Assembly (NCBI RefSeq): GCF_004339675.1
Contig: NZ_SLVM01000013.1
Coordinates: 1 to 64,000 of the forward strand
DNA: 64,000 nt
Source of the DNA: Rhodovulum steppense
Lineage (GTDB): Bacteria; Pseudomonadota; Alphaproteobacteria; Rhodobacterales; Rhodobacteraceae
Direction: 5' to 3'
The translations under genes were made by a program, and so were the position numbers. The first letter of the stretch is position 1. Each line of letters starts with the position of its first letter. Shown here in pieces: positions 17,934 through 27,490 of the stretch. The notes beneath the pieces were generated by a model. The model was not told the DNA's origin. It saw only the letters and a list, made by a program, of their open reading frames with translations, and searched no databases.

Positions 17934-18611
17934 TCAGTCCGCCGCGACAAGTTCTGCGACGCGGTCGCGGTGCTGCGCCGTCAGAACGGCGCGGTTCTCG
18001 TCCGGGTCGTCGTCGCGGATCGTTTCGGTGCGGACCCCGGGCAGCTTGGCGAAACCGTCCATGATGGCCCTGGGGCGGACGGTGGCGGGGATGGTCTGAA
18101 AGCCCGGCACCTGGCGCAGTACCTGGCTGACGGAGCGGCCGCACATCGCCTTGGGCGCGGCGCCAAAGGCTTCGGCCACGCGCAGCGCCCGTTCGGCGGT
18201 TTCGGGCGAAACCTCGACGGTCTGGGTGATGACGCGATAGGTCTCGCGCGCGTGGTAGTCGATGTAGAAATCCAGCATCGTGGGCGTGATGCCGTAAAGC
18301 ACATCGTTGCGCTCGGGCACGGTGCGGTGCCACCAGGTTCCGGCCGGATCGAAGATCACCCGCTGGCTGGCGCTGATCATCAGGGCCGAATGTGCCCCGG
18401 CATCCGACCGGTTGGCGATCACCGTGAAAAGCGTGATCGAGGGCGGGCCGGGATGGCGATAGGCGGCGCGGGCCACATCCTCGTCAGGCGCCCAGACCGA
18501 TTCGGCGCAGCCGGCCAGCACGAATAGAAGCAGGGCAGCGAGGAGGGGGAGTTTCGTGGCGGCGAAGGGGCGGTGCGCCCGTCCCACCGGCACCGGGTTG
18601 GTCGATATCAT
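17934..18611 (-). CDS. Putative lipoprotein, function unknown
   Basis: This 225-residue protein has a lipoprotein signal: a hydrophobic stretch ending LFVLAGC, so Cys35 would be lipidated (from the ATG at 18609-18611). The N-region before the hydrophobic stretch is long; in-frame GTG codons at residues 7 or 9 could be the real start. The mature part contains FTVIANRSDAGAHSALM, DPAGTWWHR and YIDYHARETYRV, which hint at a papain-like or DUF4105-like fold, but I cannot assign a family. It stands alone, convergent with azlD. Confidence 0.75.
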   Translation of the reverse strand: MISTNPVPVGRAHRPFAATKLPLLAALLLFVLAGCAESVWAPDEDVARAAYRHPGPPSITLFTVIANRSDAGAHSALMISASQRVIFDPAGTWWHRTVPERNDVLYGITPTMLDFYIDYHARETYRVITQTVEVSPETAERALRVAEAFGAAPKAMCGRSVSQVLRQVPGFQTIPATVRPRAIMDGFAKLPGVRTETIRDDDPDENRAVLTAQHRDRVAELVAAD

Positions 18612-18672
18612 CTGCGCGCCTTTTAACGTCTTCCTGCCCCGGGCGGCAGGCTAGCGGATCGGATGGGGGCTG

Positions 18673-19731
18673 TCACGCCCCCGGCCCCTCGGCGCGCTGA
18701 AACAGCCAGGCGCCATCCTCGCGTTGCCAGCGGCGGGCGCGGCCGGTCAGGAACAGGTGGTTGAGATGGCCCACCGCCTCGACCAGGGCGAGGACATATT
18801 CGGCCGGGCCGATCTCGCGCCGGTAGAGCGCGGGGAAGCAGTCGCAGGCGGTGCGCGGCCGGTCGATATGGGCGATCAGTCGGTCAAGCGCGCCGTGATG
18901 GTTGTCGATCAGTTGCACCAGCCGCGTGGGCAGGCCGGTAAAGGGCAGCTTGTGGCCGGGCAGCACCAGATGATCCTCGCGCGCATGGGCGGCAAGCCGG
19001 GTGCAGCTGGACAGCCAGGCCGCGACGGGGTCGTTCAGCGGTTCGGTGGCATAGACCCCGAGATTGGGCGAGATAGAGGGCAGGAGCTGGTCGCCGCCGA
19101 TCACGAGGTTACAGTCCTGGCTCCAGAGGGTGACATGGTCGCGCGCATGCCCGTCGCCCAGCCGCACGTCCCAGTCGCGCCCGCCCGCGCGGATCACGTC
19201 GCCCTCGGCCATGTCGCGAAAGCCCAAGGGCATCGGCGCCACCGTGTCGGCGAAATTGAACGGGCGCTGGACGGCGCGTTCGGCGTAAAGCGCGGGATCC
19301 ATGCCCGCGCCGCGCCAATGGGCCAGCGTCTCGGGCGCGGGGCGGTCCTGTTCGTCGAGTTGCAGCATGCGCGCGAACAGCCAGGCGACGCGGCTGGTCC
19401 AGAGTTCGGCGCCATGTTCGGACTGGAACCAGCCCGCCAGCCCCACATGGTCGGGATGGTGATGGGTGACGATGACGCGCGTGACCGGCTTGCCGTTCAG
19501 CGGCCCCGCCATCAGCGCCTGCCACAGCGCGCGGGACCGGCGCGAGGCGATGCCGGTATCGACCACGGTCCAGCCCGCGCCATCGTCCAGCGCATAGACA
19601 TTCACATGATCCAGCGCCATCGGCAGCGGCAGGCGCAGCCACAGCACGCCCTCGGCGATCTCGATGGCGGTATCGGGGCCGGGCGGATCGGGGAAGGGGT
19701 AGCGGATCGGGCCGCGCGTGCCGTCCATCAT
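18673..19731 (-). CDS. Metallo-beta-lactamase fold hydrolase
   Basis: This 352-residue enzyme has the zinc motif THHHPDH (HxHxDH type) about 95 residues in, GDGHARDH for the next ligand and LPGHKLPF for the last, so the di-metal site is complete. The start lies in ATGATGG over the upstream stop (19728-19731), meaning coupled translation with the acyl-CoA dehydrogenase. The long C-terminal region after the fold resembles LACTB2/RibF-like hydrolases. The substrate is unknown; a thioester is possible given the partner gene. Confidence 0.85.
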   Translation of the reverse strand: MMDGTRGPIRYPFPDPPGPDTAIEIAEGVLWLRLPLPMALDHVNVYALDDGAGWTVVDTGIASRRSRALWQALMAGPLNGKPVTRVIVTHHHPDHVGLAGWFQSEHGAELWTSRVAWLFARMLQLDEQDRPAPETLAHWRGAGMDPALYAERAVQRPFNFADTVAPMPLGFRDMAEGDVIRAGGRDWDVRLGDGHARDHVTLWSQDCNLVIGGDQLLPSISPNLGVYATEPLNDPVAAWLSSCTRLAAHAREDHLVLPGHKLPFTGLPTRLVQLIDNHHGALDRLIAHIDRPRTACDCFPALYRREIGPAEYVLALVEAVGHLNHLFLTGRARRWQREDGAWLFQRAEGPGA

Positions 19732-21434
19732 GCAGCCAGATCGTCGTCGGACAGCGCATAAAGCGCCGCCGCCCCGGCCCGGGCCTGGGCCAGCAGGGCG
19801 GGATGTTCGGGCAGCAGCCGCGCGATGAAGACCCGGGCAAGCGCGGTGCGCGGCCCCGCGCCCCCCTCGGTGCGGGCCGCCGCCAGATGGGCGTGGCCGC
19901 CCAGCACCCGCGCCCAGGCGCGCAGGAAGGGCACGGCACCGGCGAAGCGGTCGGTCTGGTCCCGGGTCAGCATCCATTCGGTCGTCTCGCGCAGCGTCTC
20001 GGCGGCGGCCCAGACCTCGCCGGCAAGATCGGGCAGCAGGGCGCGCGCGGCTTCGGCGCCTTGTTCGATCTCTTCCAGCAGGCGCCAGGCCGCCTCGCCG
20101 CCATCCATCAGCTTGCGGCCGACCAGATCCATCGCCTGGATGCCGTTGGTGCCCTCGTAGATCGGAGTCACGCGCACGTCGCGCAGGAATTGCGCCGCGC
20201 CGGTCTGTTCGACAAATCCCATGCCGCCATGGATCTGCATCCCGGCCGAGGCGACATCGACCCCGGTATCGGTGCCATAGGCCTTGGCGATGGGCGTCAG
20301 GAATGCGGCGCGGGTGGCCCAGTCGGCCTGTCCCGTGGCCTCCGCCATGTCGATCGCCACCGCGCAGGACAGCGCAATGGCGCGGGCGGCGAAGATCTCG
20401 GCCCGCATGGCGGCCAGCATCCGGCGGATATCGGCATGGCCGATGATGGCCTCGCCCTGCGGTGTCGGCCCCTGCCGCCGTTCGCGGGCATAGGCCAGCG
20501 CGTGCTGGAACGCGGCTTCGGCAACGCCGATCCCCTGCATCCCGACGCCCAGGCGGGCATTGTTCATCATGGTGAACATCGCCGCCATGCCGCGATGCGG
20601 CTCGCCCACCAGCCAGCCGGTCGCGCCGTCATAATCCATCATTGCGGTCGGGCTGCCATGCAGACCCAGCTTGTGTTCCAGGCTGACCACCCGCAGGCTG
20701 TTGCGCGCGCCGGGATTGCCCTCGGCATCGGGGATGTTGCGCGGCACAAGGAACAGGCTGATGCCGCGGGTGCCCGGGGGCGCATCGGGCAGGCGGGCAA
20801 GGACCAGATGGACGACATTGCCGATGAACTCGGAATCCGCCCAGGAGATGAAGATCTTCTGCCCCGTGATCGCGTAGGTTCCGTCGCCCTTCGGCACCGC
20901 GACGGTGCGCACCGCGCCCACATCGCTGCCCGCCTGCGGTTCGGTCAGGTTCATCGTGCCCGACCATTCGCCCGAGATCAGTTTTGGCAGGTACAGCGCC
21001 TTGAGCGCGTCGCTGGCATGATGGCTCAGCGCCTCGATCTGGCCCTGGGTCAACAGGGGCGCGATCTGAAGGGCAAGGCAGGCGCCGCTCATCATCTCGG
21101 TGACGGCCATTGCCAGCGTCTGGGGCAGGCCCATGCCGCCATGTTCGGCGGGCGCGGCCAGACCGATCCAGCCGCCTTCGGCGATGGCGCGCCAGCCCTC
21201 GGCGAAACCGGGGGGCGTGCGGACGATGCCGTTTTCCAGCCGTGCGGGGTGCAGATCGCCCACCCGTTGCAGGGGTGCCATGACGTCCTCGCAAAGTCTG
21301 CCCGCGCCGTCCAGGATCGCGGCGGTCAGATCCGGCGTGGCCTCGGCGAAACGCGCGGTAGCGGCGAGATCGGGGAAGCCTGCCACATGATCGAGCAGGA
21401 AGCGGATATCGGCCACGGGGGCACGGTACGACAT
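19728..21434 (-). CDS. Acyl-CoA dehydrogenase, DmdC-like long form
   Basis: This 568-residue flavoenzyme has the acyl-CoA dehydrogenase core with MNLTEPQAGSD and IFISWADSEF, plus QIHGGMGFVEQ and RDVRVTPIYEGTNGIQAMDL, and a C-terminal extension. The roughly 570-residue length with this extension matches 3-(methylthio)propanoyl-CoA dehydrogenase (DmdC) and its relatives rather than the roughly 380-residue short forms. Substrate assignment is therefore tentative. Electrons would go to ETF and ETF-QO (12.6-14.3 kb). It is in an operon with the MBL hydrolase. Confidence 0.88.
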   Translation of the reverse strand: MSYRAPVADIRFLLDHVAGFPDLAATARFAEATPDLTAAILDGAGRLCEDVMAPLQRVGDLHPARLENGIVRTPPGFAEGWRAIAEGGWIGLAAPAEHGGMGLPQTLAMAVTEMMSGACLALQIAPLLTQGQIEALSHHASDALKALYLPKLISGEWSGTMNLTEPQAGSDVGAVRTVAVPKGDGTYAITGQKIFISWADSEFIGNVVHLVLARLPDAPPGTRGISLFLVPRNIPDAEGNPGARNSLRVVSLEHKLGLHGSPTAMMDYDGATGWLVGEPHRGMAAMFTMMNNARLGVGMQGIGVAEAAFQHALAYARERRQGPTPQGEAIIGHADIRRMLAAMRAEIFAARAIALSCAVAIDMAEATGQADWATRAAFLTPIAKAYGTDTGVDVASAGMQIHGGMGFVEQTGAAQFLRDVRVTPIYEGTNGIQAMDLVGRKLMDGGEAAWRLLEEIEQGAEAARALLPDLAGEVWAAAETLRETTEWMLTRDQTDRFAGAVPFLRAWARVLGGHAHLAAARTEGGAGPRTALARVFIARLLPEHPALLAQARAGAAALYALSDDDLAA

Positions 21435-21574
21435 GGGATCCTCCCTCTCCTCCTGCCTTGTCCCCGGGGCGGGGCGGCTGTACCAGTCCGGCGGGGTATG
21501 GCAGAGGTCGAGCGCAGGGTAAACGACCGCCCCGCCCCATCAAGTCCAACGCAACGTCACCGGGGGCGCGGACC

Positions 21575-22540
21575 ATGAGCGCAGAGATGCTGAAGCCCGA
21601 TGCCGACGGGCTTGCCCGTGCGGCGACGCTGCTGGGGGCGGGCGAACTGGTCGCCTTTCCGACCGAGACGGTCTACGGGCTGGGCGCGGATGCGCACAAC
21701 GACCGGGCGGTGGCGCGGATCTTCGAGGCCAAGGGGCGGCCGCATTTCAACCCGCTGATCGTGCATCTGGCCGATGCCGCGCATGCGGCGCGATACGCGG
21801 TGCTGGACGGGGCGGCAGAACGGCTGGCATCGGCCTTCTGGCCCGGTGCGCTGACGCTGGTGCTGCCCTTGCGCCCGGATGCGGACCCGGATGCAAGGCT
21901 GTCGCCGCTGGTCAGTGCAGGGCTGCCAACCGTGGCGCTGCGCGTGCCCGATCATCCGGTGGCCCATGGCCTGCTGGCGGCGTTCGGCGGGCCGGTCGCG
22001 GCGCCCTCGGCCAACCGCTCGGGCAGCATCAGCCCGACGCGCGCCGCGCATGTGCTGCAAGGGCTTGGCGAGCGGATCGCGGCGGTGGTGGATGGCGGGG
22101 CCTGCCCGGTGGGGGTGGAATCGACGATTCTGGGCTTCGATCCCGCGCCGGTACTGCTGCGCCCGGGCGGGCTGCCGACAGAGGCGATCGAGGACTGTCT
22201 GGGAAGGCGGGTGGCGCCGCGCAGGGCGGGCGATGCGATCACTTCGCCGGGGCAACTCTCGTCGCATTACGCGCCGGATGCCCCCGTCGTCCTCGAAGCC
22301 GCCACGCCGCCCCCGGGCGCACTATGGCTGGGATTCGGGTCGGGCTGCGACGGGGCGGCGCTGAACCTGTCGTCCACGGGCGATCTGGTCGAAGCGGCAG
22401 CGAACCTGTTCCACGCGCTGCGCGAACTGGACGCGCGCGCCGAACCGGGCCAACGCATCGCCGTCGCGCCGATTCCCGATCACGGCCTTGGCAGGGCGAT
22501 CAACGACCGGCTGCGCCGGGCGGCTGCCCCCCGGGGCTGA
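21575..22540 (+). CDS. L-threonylcarbamoyladenylate synthase (Sua5 type)
   Basis: This 321-residue enzyme makes threonylcarbamoyl-AMP for the t6A37 modification of ANN-decoding tRNAs. The YrdC-like domain (about 10-200) has FPTETVYGLGADA, KGRPHFNPLI and PSANRSGSISPT; the C-terminal Sua5 domain (about 220-321) opens with SPGQLSSHYAPD. The ATG at 21575 gives a normal N-terminus; a longer frame is spurious. It is divergent from the acyl-CoA dehydrogenase gene, and its stop abuts the yqgE stop. Confidence 0.93.
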   Translation: MSAEMLKPDADGLARAATLLGAGELVAFPTETVYGLGADAHNDRAVARIFEAKGRPHFNPLIVHLADAAHAARYAVLDGAAERLASAFWPGALTLVLPLRPDADPDARLSPLVSAGLPTVALRVPDHPVAHGLLAAFGGPVAAPSANRSGSISPTRAAHVLQGLGERIAAVVDGGACPVGVESTILGFDPAPVLLRPGGLPTEAIEDCLGRRVAPRRAGDAITSPGQLSSHYAPDAPVVLEAATPPPGALWLGFGSGCDGAALNLSSTGDLVEAAANLFHALRELDARAEPGQRIAVAPIPDHGLGRAINDRLRRAAAPRG

Positions 22541-23098
22541 TCACGCCCGCCCGGCGGCCGAGGACAGCATCAGCGGTTCGATCCCGAGGGTCCGAAGCGC
22601 GCGCTCCCACTTGGCGGTATCAGCTGGATCGAACACGATCTCGGGCACCGCCTCGCAGGTCAGCCAGCCATTGTCCTGTATCTCGCCCTCGAGCTGGCCC
22701 GGCCCCCAACCCGCATAGCCAAGCGCCAGCAGAGAATCGGCCGGCCCCTGCCCCTTCGCGATGTCCTCTAGGATGTCGAGCGTCGCCGTCATCCCGAACC
22801 GGCCATCGACCCGCAGCGTCGTGTCGCTGCCGGAATTGTAGTCGCCCGAATGCAGAACGAAGCCTCGGGCATGTTCGACGGGGCCGCCGAAATGCACGCG
22901 GATGTCGCGGGCGCCGGGCGCCCGCGCAATGCCAAGCTGCTTGAGCAGATCGGAAAAGGACAGCTCCACCATGGGCTTGTTGACGATCAGCCCCATGGCG
23001 CCCTCCTCGGAATGCGCGCAGAGAAAGACCACGCTTTTCTGGAAGCGGGGATCACCCATGCCGGGCATCGCGATAAGAAGCTTGCCGCCGAGTTGCAT
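22541..23098 (-). CDS. YqgE/AlgH family protein
   Basis: This 185-residue cytoplasmic protein begins [19 protein letters not shown] and contains [21 protein letters not shown] and [15 protein letters not shown], all family marks. AlgH was linked to alginate regulation in Pseudomonas, but the molecular function is unsettled. It is divergent from the DsbD-N-like gene with 137 bases for both promoters. Confidence 0.93.
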   Translation of the reverse strand: MQLGGKLLIAMPGMGDPRFQKSVVFLCAHSEEGAMGLIVNKPMVELSFSDLLKQLGIARAPGARDIRVHFGGPVEHARGFVLHSGDYNSGSDTTLRVDGRFGMTATLDILEDIAKGQGPADSLLALGYAGWGPGQLEGEIQDNGWLTCEAVPEIVFDPADTAKWERALRTLGIEPLMLSSAAGRA

Positions 23099-23235
23099 CT
23101 GAAACGTCCCAGTCTACCAGACGGACAGAATGTGCCCGCGGGCGCAAGGGCGCAAGGGCGACGCACGACAATTTTCATGACGCTATCGCCCGAATGTGAT
23201 TTCACGGCGAAGGCGCGCTCGTTATCTTCGCCCCC

Positions 23236-24048
23236 ATGGCTTTGAAAAGATTTCTTCGTCTTGCCGCAGCGTCGACACTTGCGCTGGGAATTGCCCAGGC
23301 TGCTCTGGCGGGACCGCCCGAGAACGTGCTGCATGCCGAGATCTTGCCCGGCTGGCAGAATGCGGACGGCACTTACATGGCAGGGCTCAAGCTGCGGCTT
23401 GCACCCGGATGGAAGACCTATTGGCGGGCGCCGGGCGATGCCGGGGTGCCGCCGCGCTTCGACTGGTCGGGATCCGAGAACATGGCGGGCGTCCGGGTCC
23501 ACTGGCCGGTGCCGCGGGTGTTCACGTCGAACGGGCTGCGCACGATCGGCTATGAACGCGAGGTGGTGCTGCCGCTGGAACTGACCCCGCGCGAGCCGGG
23601 CAGCCCGGTCGAACTGCGCGCCCGGGTCGAGCTTGGGGTATGTCAGGACATCTGCCTGCCGATGGAATTGCGGCTTACCGGCATGTTGCCCGCCGAAGGC
23701 GGGGCCGAGGCGATCCGCGCGGCGCTTGACGCCCGGCCGCTCACCGCGCGCGAGGCAAAGGTCGGTGCGGTGCGCTGCATGGTGGAACCGATCCGGGACG
23801 GGCTGCGCCTGACCGCCGAGATCGAGGTTGGCGCGCTGGGGGCGGGCGAAACGGTGGTGTTCGAATTGCCGGACCCATCGATCTGGGTGTCCGAGGCCGA
23901 AATGGCGCGGCAGGGCGGGCGGCTGGTCGCGCAGGCGGATCTGGTTCCGGCAAGCGGCACGCCCTTTGCGCTGGACCGTTCGGAACTGCGCATCACGCTG
24001 CTGGGCGAGCGTCGGGCGGTCGATATCCGCGGCTGCGCGGGGCGCTGA
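23236..24048 (+). CDS. Periplasmic DsbD alpha-domain-like protein
   Basis: This 270-residue exported protein has a signal peptide (about 1-25, ending AALA) and a domain related to the periplasmic N-terminal domain of DsbD/ScsB, which relays electrons to periplasmic thiols. The redox pair sits in ELGVCQDICLPM, Cys-x3-Cys. No membrane domain or thioredoxin domain follows, so it is a stand-alone module. WKTYWRAPGDAGVPP is a family element. Role and partner are inferred. Confidence 0.85.
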   Translation: MALKRFLRLAAASTLALGIAQAALAGPPENVLHAEILPGWQNADGTYMAGLKLRLAPGWKTYWRAPGDAGVPPRFDWSGSENMAGVRVHWPVPRVFTSNGLRTIGYEREVVLPLELTPREPGSPVELRARVELGVCQDICLPMELRLTGMLPAEGGAEAIRAALDARPLTAREAKVGAVRCMVEPIRDGLRLTAEIEVGALGAGETVVFELPDPSIWVSEAEMARQGGRLVAQADLVPASGTPFALDRSELRITLLGERRAVDIRGCAGR

Positions 24049-24091
24049 GCGCCCGCTGCGAGCGAAACCCGGCCTATGGGGGTTACGTTGC

Positions 24092-27000
24092 CTAGCCGGT
24101 GCCCCCCGCGCGGGCCATGGCACGCGCAGCAAGCCCATAGGACAGCACCAGCATCCCCGCAGCACCGACAAGGAACAGCACCAGCGCCGCGGCCATCGGC
24201 TGACCGGCCATCCCCGGCAACGGCGCAGGCGGCGCACCCGTCGCCAGCACAACCCCGACCGTCGCCGCGAACAGCACCGCCAGCCCCACCGCCGCCAGCC
24301 CCGTCGCGCGCCCCACGACCGCCGCCCGGCCGCCGCGCGTGCGTCCGCGCAGGCCGTGGCGCAGAGCACGGATCTGGCGGCTGACATCCTGTTGCACCGC
24401 CAGAAGCGCCGGCACCACAAGCAGGACCAGCAGCATCCCGAAGCCCAGCCCGTAGACCAGCGTGATGACCGTCGGTTTCAGGAACTGCGCCTGTTGCGAT
24501 TTCTCGAACAGAAGCGGCATCAGGCCCAGCACGGTCGTCAGCGTGGTCAGCAGAACCGGCCGCAGCCGGTCGGCGGTCGCATCCACGATCGCGGGGATCA
24601 GGCCGCGCGAGCGGGCGTAATCGTCCACCGTGCTGACCAGCACGATCGAATCGTTGATGATGATGCCGACCATCCCGATCAGCCCGACCACGGTGAACAT
24701 CGACATCGGCACGTCCCAGGCCATGTGGCCATAGATCGTGCCGACCAGCCCGAACGGGATGATCGCCATCACCACCACCGGCCGCGACCAGCTTGAGAAT
24801 ATCCAGGCCAGCGTCAGGTAGATGCCGATCAGCCCCAGCCCCAGCCCCAGCCGGGCATCGGCCATGAAGTCCTGTTCCTGCTCGGACAGGCCGCCCAGGC
24901 GGAACGCGACGCCCAGATCGCTTTCGATCCGGGGCAGGACCACCTGTTCCAGCTCGCGCATGATCTCCTCGGCGCGGGCGGGGTCGTCCTCGGACAGATC
25001 GCCCGTGACCGAGACCACGCGCAGCCCGTTCTCGCGCCGCACGGTCGAGAACCCGGTGCTGCGCTTGACAGAAACGATATCGGCCAGCGGCAGGTAGTCG
25101 CCCGAAGGCGCGCGCAGAAGCGTGCGCTCCAGGAAATCCGCCGTCAGCTCGCCCGCGGGCAGTTCCACCCGGATCGCCGCCGAGCGCGGCCCGTCGGGAT
25201 AGGTCGCGGCCTCGATCCCGTTCAGCCGGTGACGCAGCACCCGGCCCAGCTCCTCGATGGTGAAGCCCAGCGCAGCCCCCTGCGCGGTCAGGTCGAGCAG
25301 CAATTCCTCCTTGTCATAGGCCATGCTGTCCTCGACCGCCGAAACCTCGCCATACTGGGCAAGCGCCGCCTTCAGCGCCTCAGCCGCGGACTTGAGCGTG
25401 GCGGCATCGGCGCCGTAGAACTGCACGTCCAGCGCATCGCCACCGGGGCCCGACCGCCAGCCGCGGAAGCTGACCGTCTCGGCCATCGGGTGCTCGCGCA
25501 CCTCGTCCTGAAGGTCGGCGACGAACTGGAACGAGGAATAGGGCCGCAGATCGGGGTCGATCAGCTCGATCGCGATCGAGCCCAGCAGGTCGGCATCCTT
25601 GACATCGGCCCCCGCCATCCCTCGCCCGGCATTGCCGCCGATCTCGGCGATGGCGTAATCGACCGGGTTGCGGCCATGCTCGGCCTCGTAGCGGGCCGCG
25701 ACGGCCTGGGCGGCGCGCTGCATCTCGCGCATCATTTCCAGCGTGTCCTCGCGGCTGGCGCCGGGCAGCATCGCGAAATTGCCGGTGACCGAACTTTGCT
25801 CGGGCGCGTTGAAGAACCGCCAGGACACATCGCCCCGGATCAGCAGCGCCACCTGGCTGGCCAGCAGCAGCACCGTCAGCGCCAGCACCGGATAGCGCGC
25901 GCGGATCACCAGGACCATGAAGGGCCGGAACAGCCGATCGCGCACCCAGCGGAACCCGCGGTTGAACGCGCGCGAGGGGGCGTCATACCAATGTTCCTTT
26001 GCCGTATGGGCCAGCGCATGCGCCATGTGATGCGGCAGGATCAGGAAACATTCCACCAGCGAGGCGACCAGCACCGCAATCACGGTAAAGGGGATGTCGG
26101 CGATCATGTGGCCGAAGCGTCCCCCGATCACGACCAGCGCCAGAAAGGCGATGATCGTGGTCAGCGTGGCCGAGAAAACCGGCGCGGCCATCCGCCGGGC
26201 GGCATTCTCGGCGGCCTCGACAGGCCCTTCGCGCAGGCGTCGGGCGCGGAAGTCGGCATGTTCGCCCACAACGATGGCATCGTCCACCACGATGCCCAGC
26301 GTGATGATCAGCGCGAACAGCGAGATCATGTTGATCGTCAGCCCGAACGCATACATCAGCGCCACGGTGGCCAGCATCGCCACCGGAATGCCCGCCGCGA
26401 CCCAGAAGGCGGTGCGCGCGTTCAGGAACAGGAACAGCAGCACCAGCACAAGGCCAAGCCCCATCAGCCCGTTGTTCAGCAGGATGTCGAGCCGGCCCGA
26501 GATGTATTCGGCGCGGGTGCGGATCAGGTCGACCGAGACGCCTTCGGGCAGGGTGGTGCGCAACTCTGCCGCCACGGCCTCGACCCGGCGCTGCAACTCG
26601 ATCGCGTCGCCCCGGTCCGAGCGGTCCACCCGGATCGTGATGGCGGGTTGATCGCCCACGAAATAGGCCCGCTGGCGGTCGACGCCCTCGACCCGGACGG
26701 TGGCGACATCGCTTATGCGCAGCGTCGAGCCGTCCGCGTTCGAACGCAGCACCAGCGCCCCGATCTGCTCGGCGCTGCGCTTTTCGGCACCGGTGCGCAC
26801 CCGCGCGGTGCCGCCCGACACATCGCCCGCAGGCGCGGTCGCGGCCTCGGCGGCGATGACCTGGGCGATCTGGGCCATCGTGATGTCATGCCGGATCAGT
26901 TCGGCCGATGGCACCTCGACCACGGTTTCGGGCGCGGCCAGCCCGCGCAGCGTGGTGCGCGTGACGCCGACCGCGAACAGCCGCGCCACCAGTTCGTCGG

Positions 27001-27487
27001 CCAGCCGGCCCAACTGGTCCACCGCGACGGGTCCGGTCAGGACGATATCGGTCACCTGATCGCGCCAGGATCCGCGGCGCACCTCGGGCACCTCGGCCTC
27101 GGCGGGAAGCGTGCGCACGGAATCGACCGCCGTCTGCACATCGTCGGCAGCGCGCGACATGTCCCAGCCCGGTTCGAAATCCAGCGTGATGAAGGCCGAG
27201 CCTTCGGTCGCGCGCGACGAGCTTTTCTCGATCCCGTCAAGCGCGATCAGGACGGGCTCCAGCACCTGCACGATGCCGGTATCCACATCCTCGGCGCCCG
27301 CGCCTTCCCATTGCACGGTCACGGTGACGCTGTCGATCACCACATCGGGGAAGAACTGCGCCCGCATCCTGGGCGCGGCAGCCAGCCCCGCGACGATCAG
27401 CATGACAAGCAACAGGTTCGCGGCGGTGCGGTGGCGGGTGAAATAGGACAGGACCCCTCCGACCGCGCTGGGGATCGGGCGCGTCAT
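24092..27487 (-). CDS. RND efflux permease with C-terminal membrane extension
   Basis: This 1131-residue inner-membrane transporter is the proton-driven pump of a tripartite exporter. The proton-relay aspartates are in GIVVDDAIVVGE (about residue 400), and IIINDSIVLVSTVDDYARSRG is the matching second-half segment. The twelve canonical helices end near GMLLVLLVVPALLAVQQ. After this, about 85 residues add two further hydrophobic segments, so up to 14 helices are predicted. The closest general type is the HAE-1 or DUF-style multidrug pump of alphaproteobacteria. Its stop is three bases before the adaptor start, in an operon with it. No outer-membrane channel gene is nearby. Confidence 0.93.
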   Translation of the reverse strand: MTRPIPSAVGGVLSYFTRHRTAANLLLVMLIVAGLAAAPRMRAQFFPDVVIDSVTVTVQWEGAGAEDVDTGIVQVLEPVLIALDGIEKSSSRATEGSAFITLDFEPGWDMSRAADDVQTAVDSVRTLPAEAEVPEVRRGSWRDQVTDIVLTGPVAVDQLGRLADELVARLFAVGVTRTTLRGLAAPETVVEVPSAELIRHDITMAQIAQVIAAEAATAPAGDVSGGTARVRTGAEKRSAEQIGALVLRSNADGSTLRISDVATVRVEGVDRQRAYFVGDQPAITIRVDRSDRGDAIELQRRVEAVAAELRTTLPEGVSVDLIRTRAEYISGRLDILLNNGLMGLGLVLVLLFLFLNARTAFWVAAGIPVAMLATVALMYAFGLTINMISLFALIITLGIVVDDAIVVGEHADFRARRLREGPVEAAENAARRMAAPVFSATLTTIIAFLALVVIGGRFGHMIADIPFTVIAVLVASLVECFLILPHHMAHALAHTAKEHWYDAPSRAFNRGFRWVRDRLFRPFMVLVIRARYPVLALTVLLLASQVALLIRGDVSWRFFNAPEQSSVTGNFAMLPGASREDTLEMMREMQRAAQAVAARYEAEHGRNPVDYAIAEIGGNAGRGMAGADVKDADLLGSIAIELIDPDLRPYSSFQFVADLQDEVREHPMAETVSFRGWRSGPGGDALDVQFYGADAATLKSAAEALKAALAQYGEVSAVEDSMAYDKEELLLDLTAQGAALGFTIEELGRVLRHRLNGIEAATYPDGPRSAAIRVELPAGELTADFLERTLLRAPSGDYLPLADIVSVKRSTGFSTVRRENGLRVVSVTGDLSEDDPARAEEIMRELEQVVLPRIESDLGVAFRLGGLSEQEQDFMADARLGLGLGLIGIYLTLAWIFSSWSRPVVVMAIIPFGLVGTIYGHMAWDVPMSMFTVVGLIGMVGIIINDSIVLVSTVDDYARSRGLIPAIVDATADRLRPVLLTTLTTVLGLMPLLFEKSQQAQFLKPTVITLVYGLGFGMLLVLLVVPALLAVQQDVSRQIRALRHGLRGRTRGGRAAVVGRATGLAAVGLAVLFAATVGVVLATGAPPAPLPGMAGQPMAAALVLFLVGAAGMLVLSYGLAARAMARAGGTG

Positions 27488-27490
27488 GGT

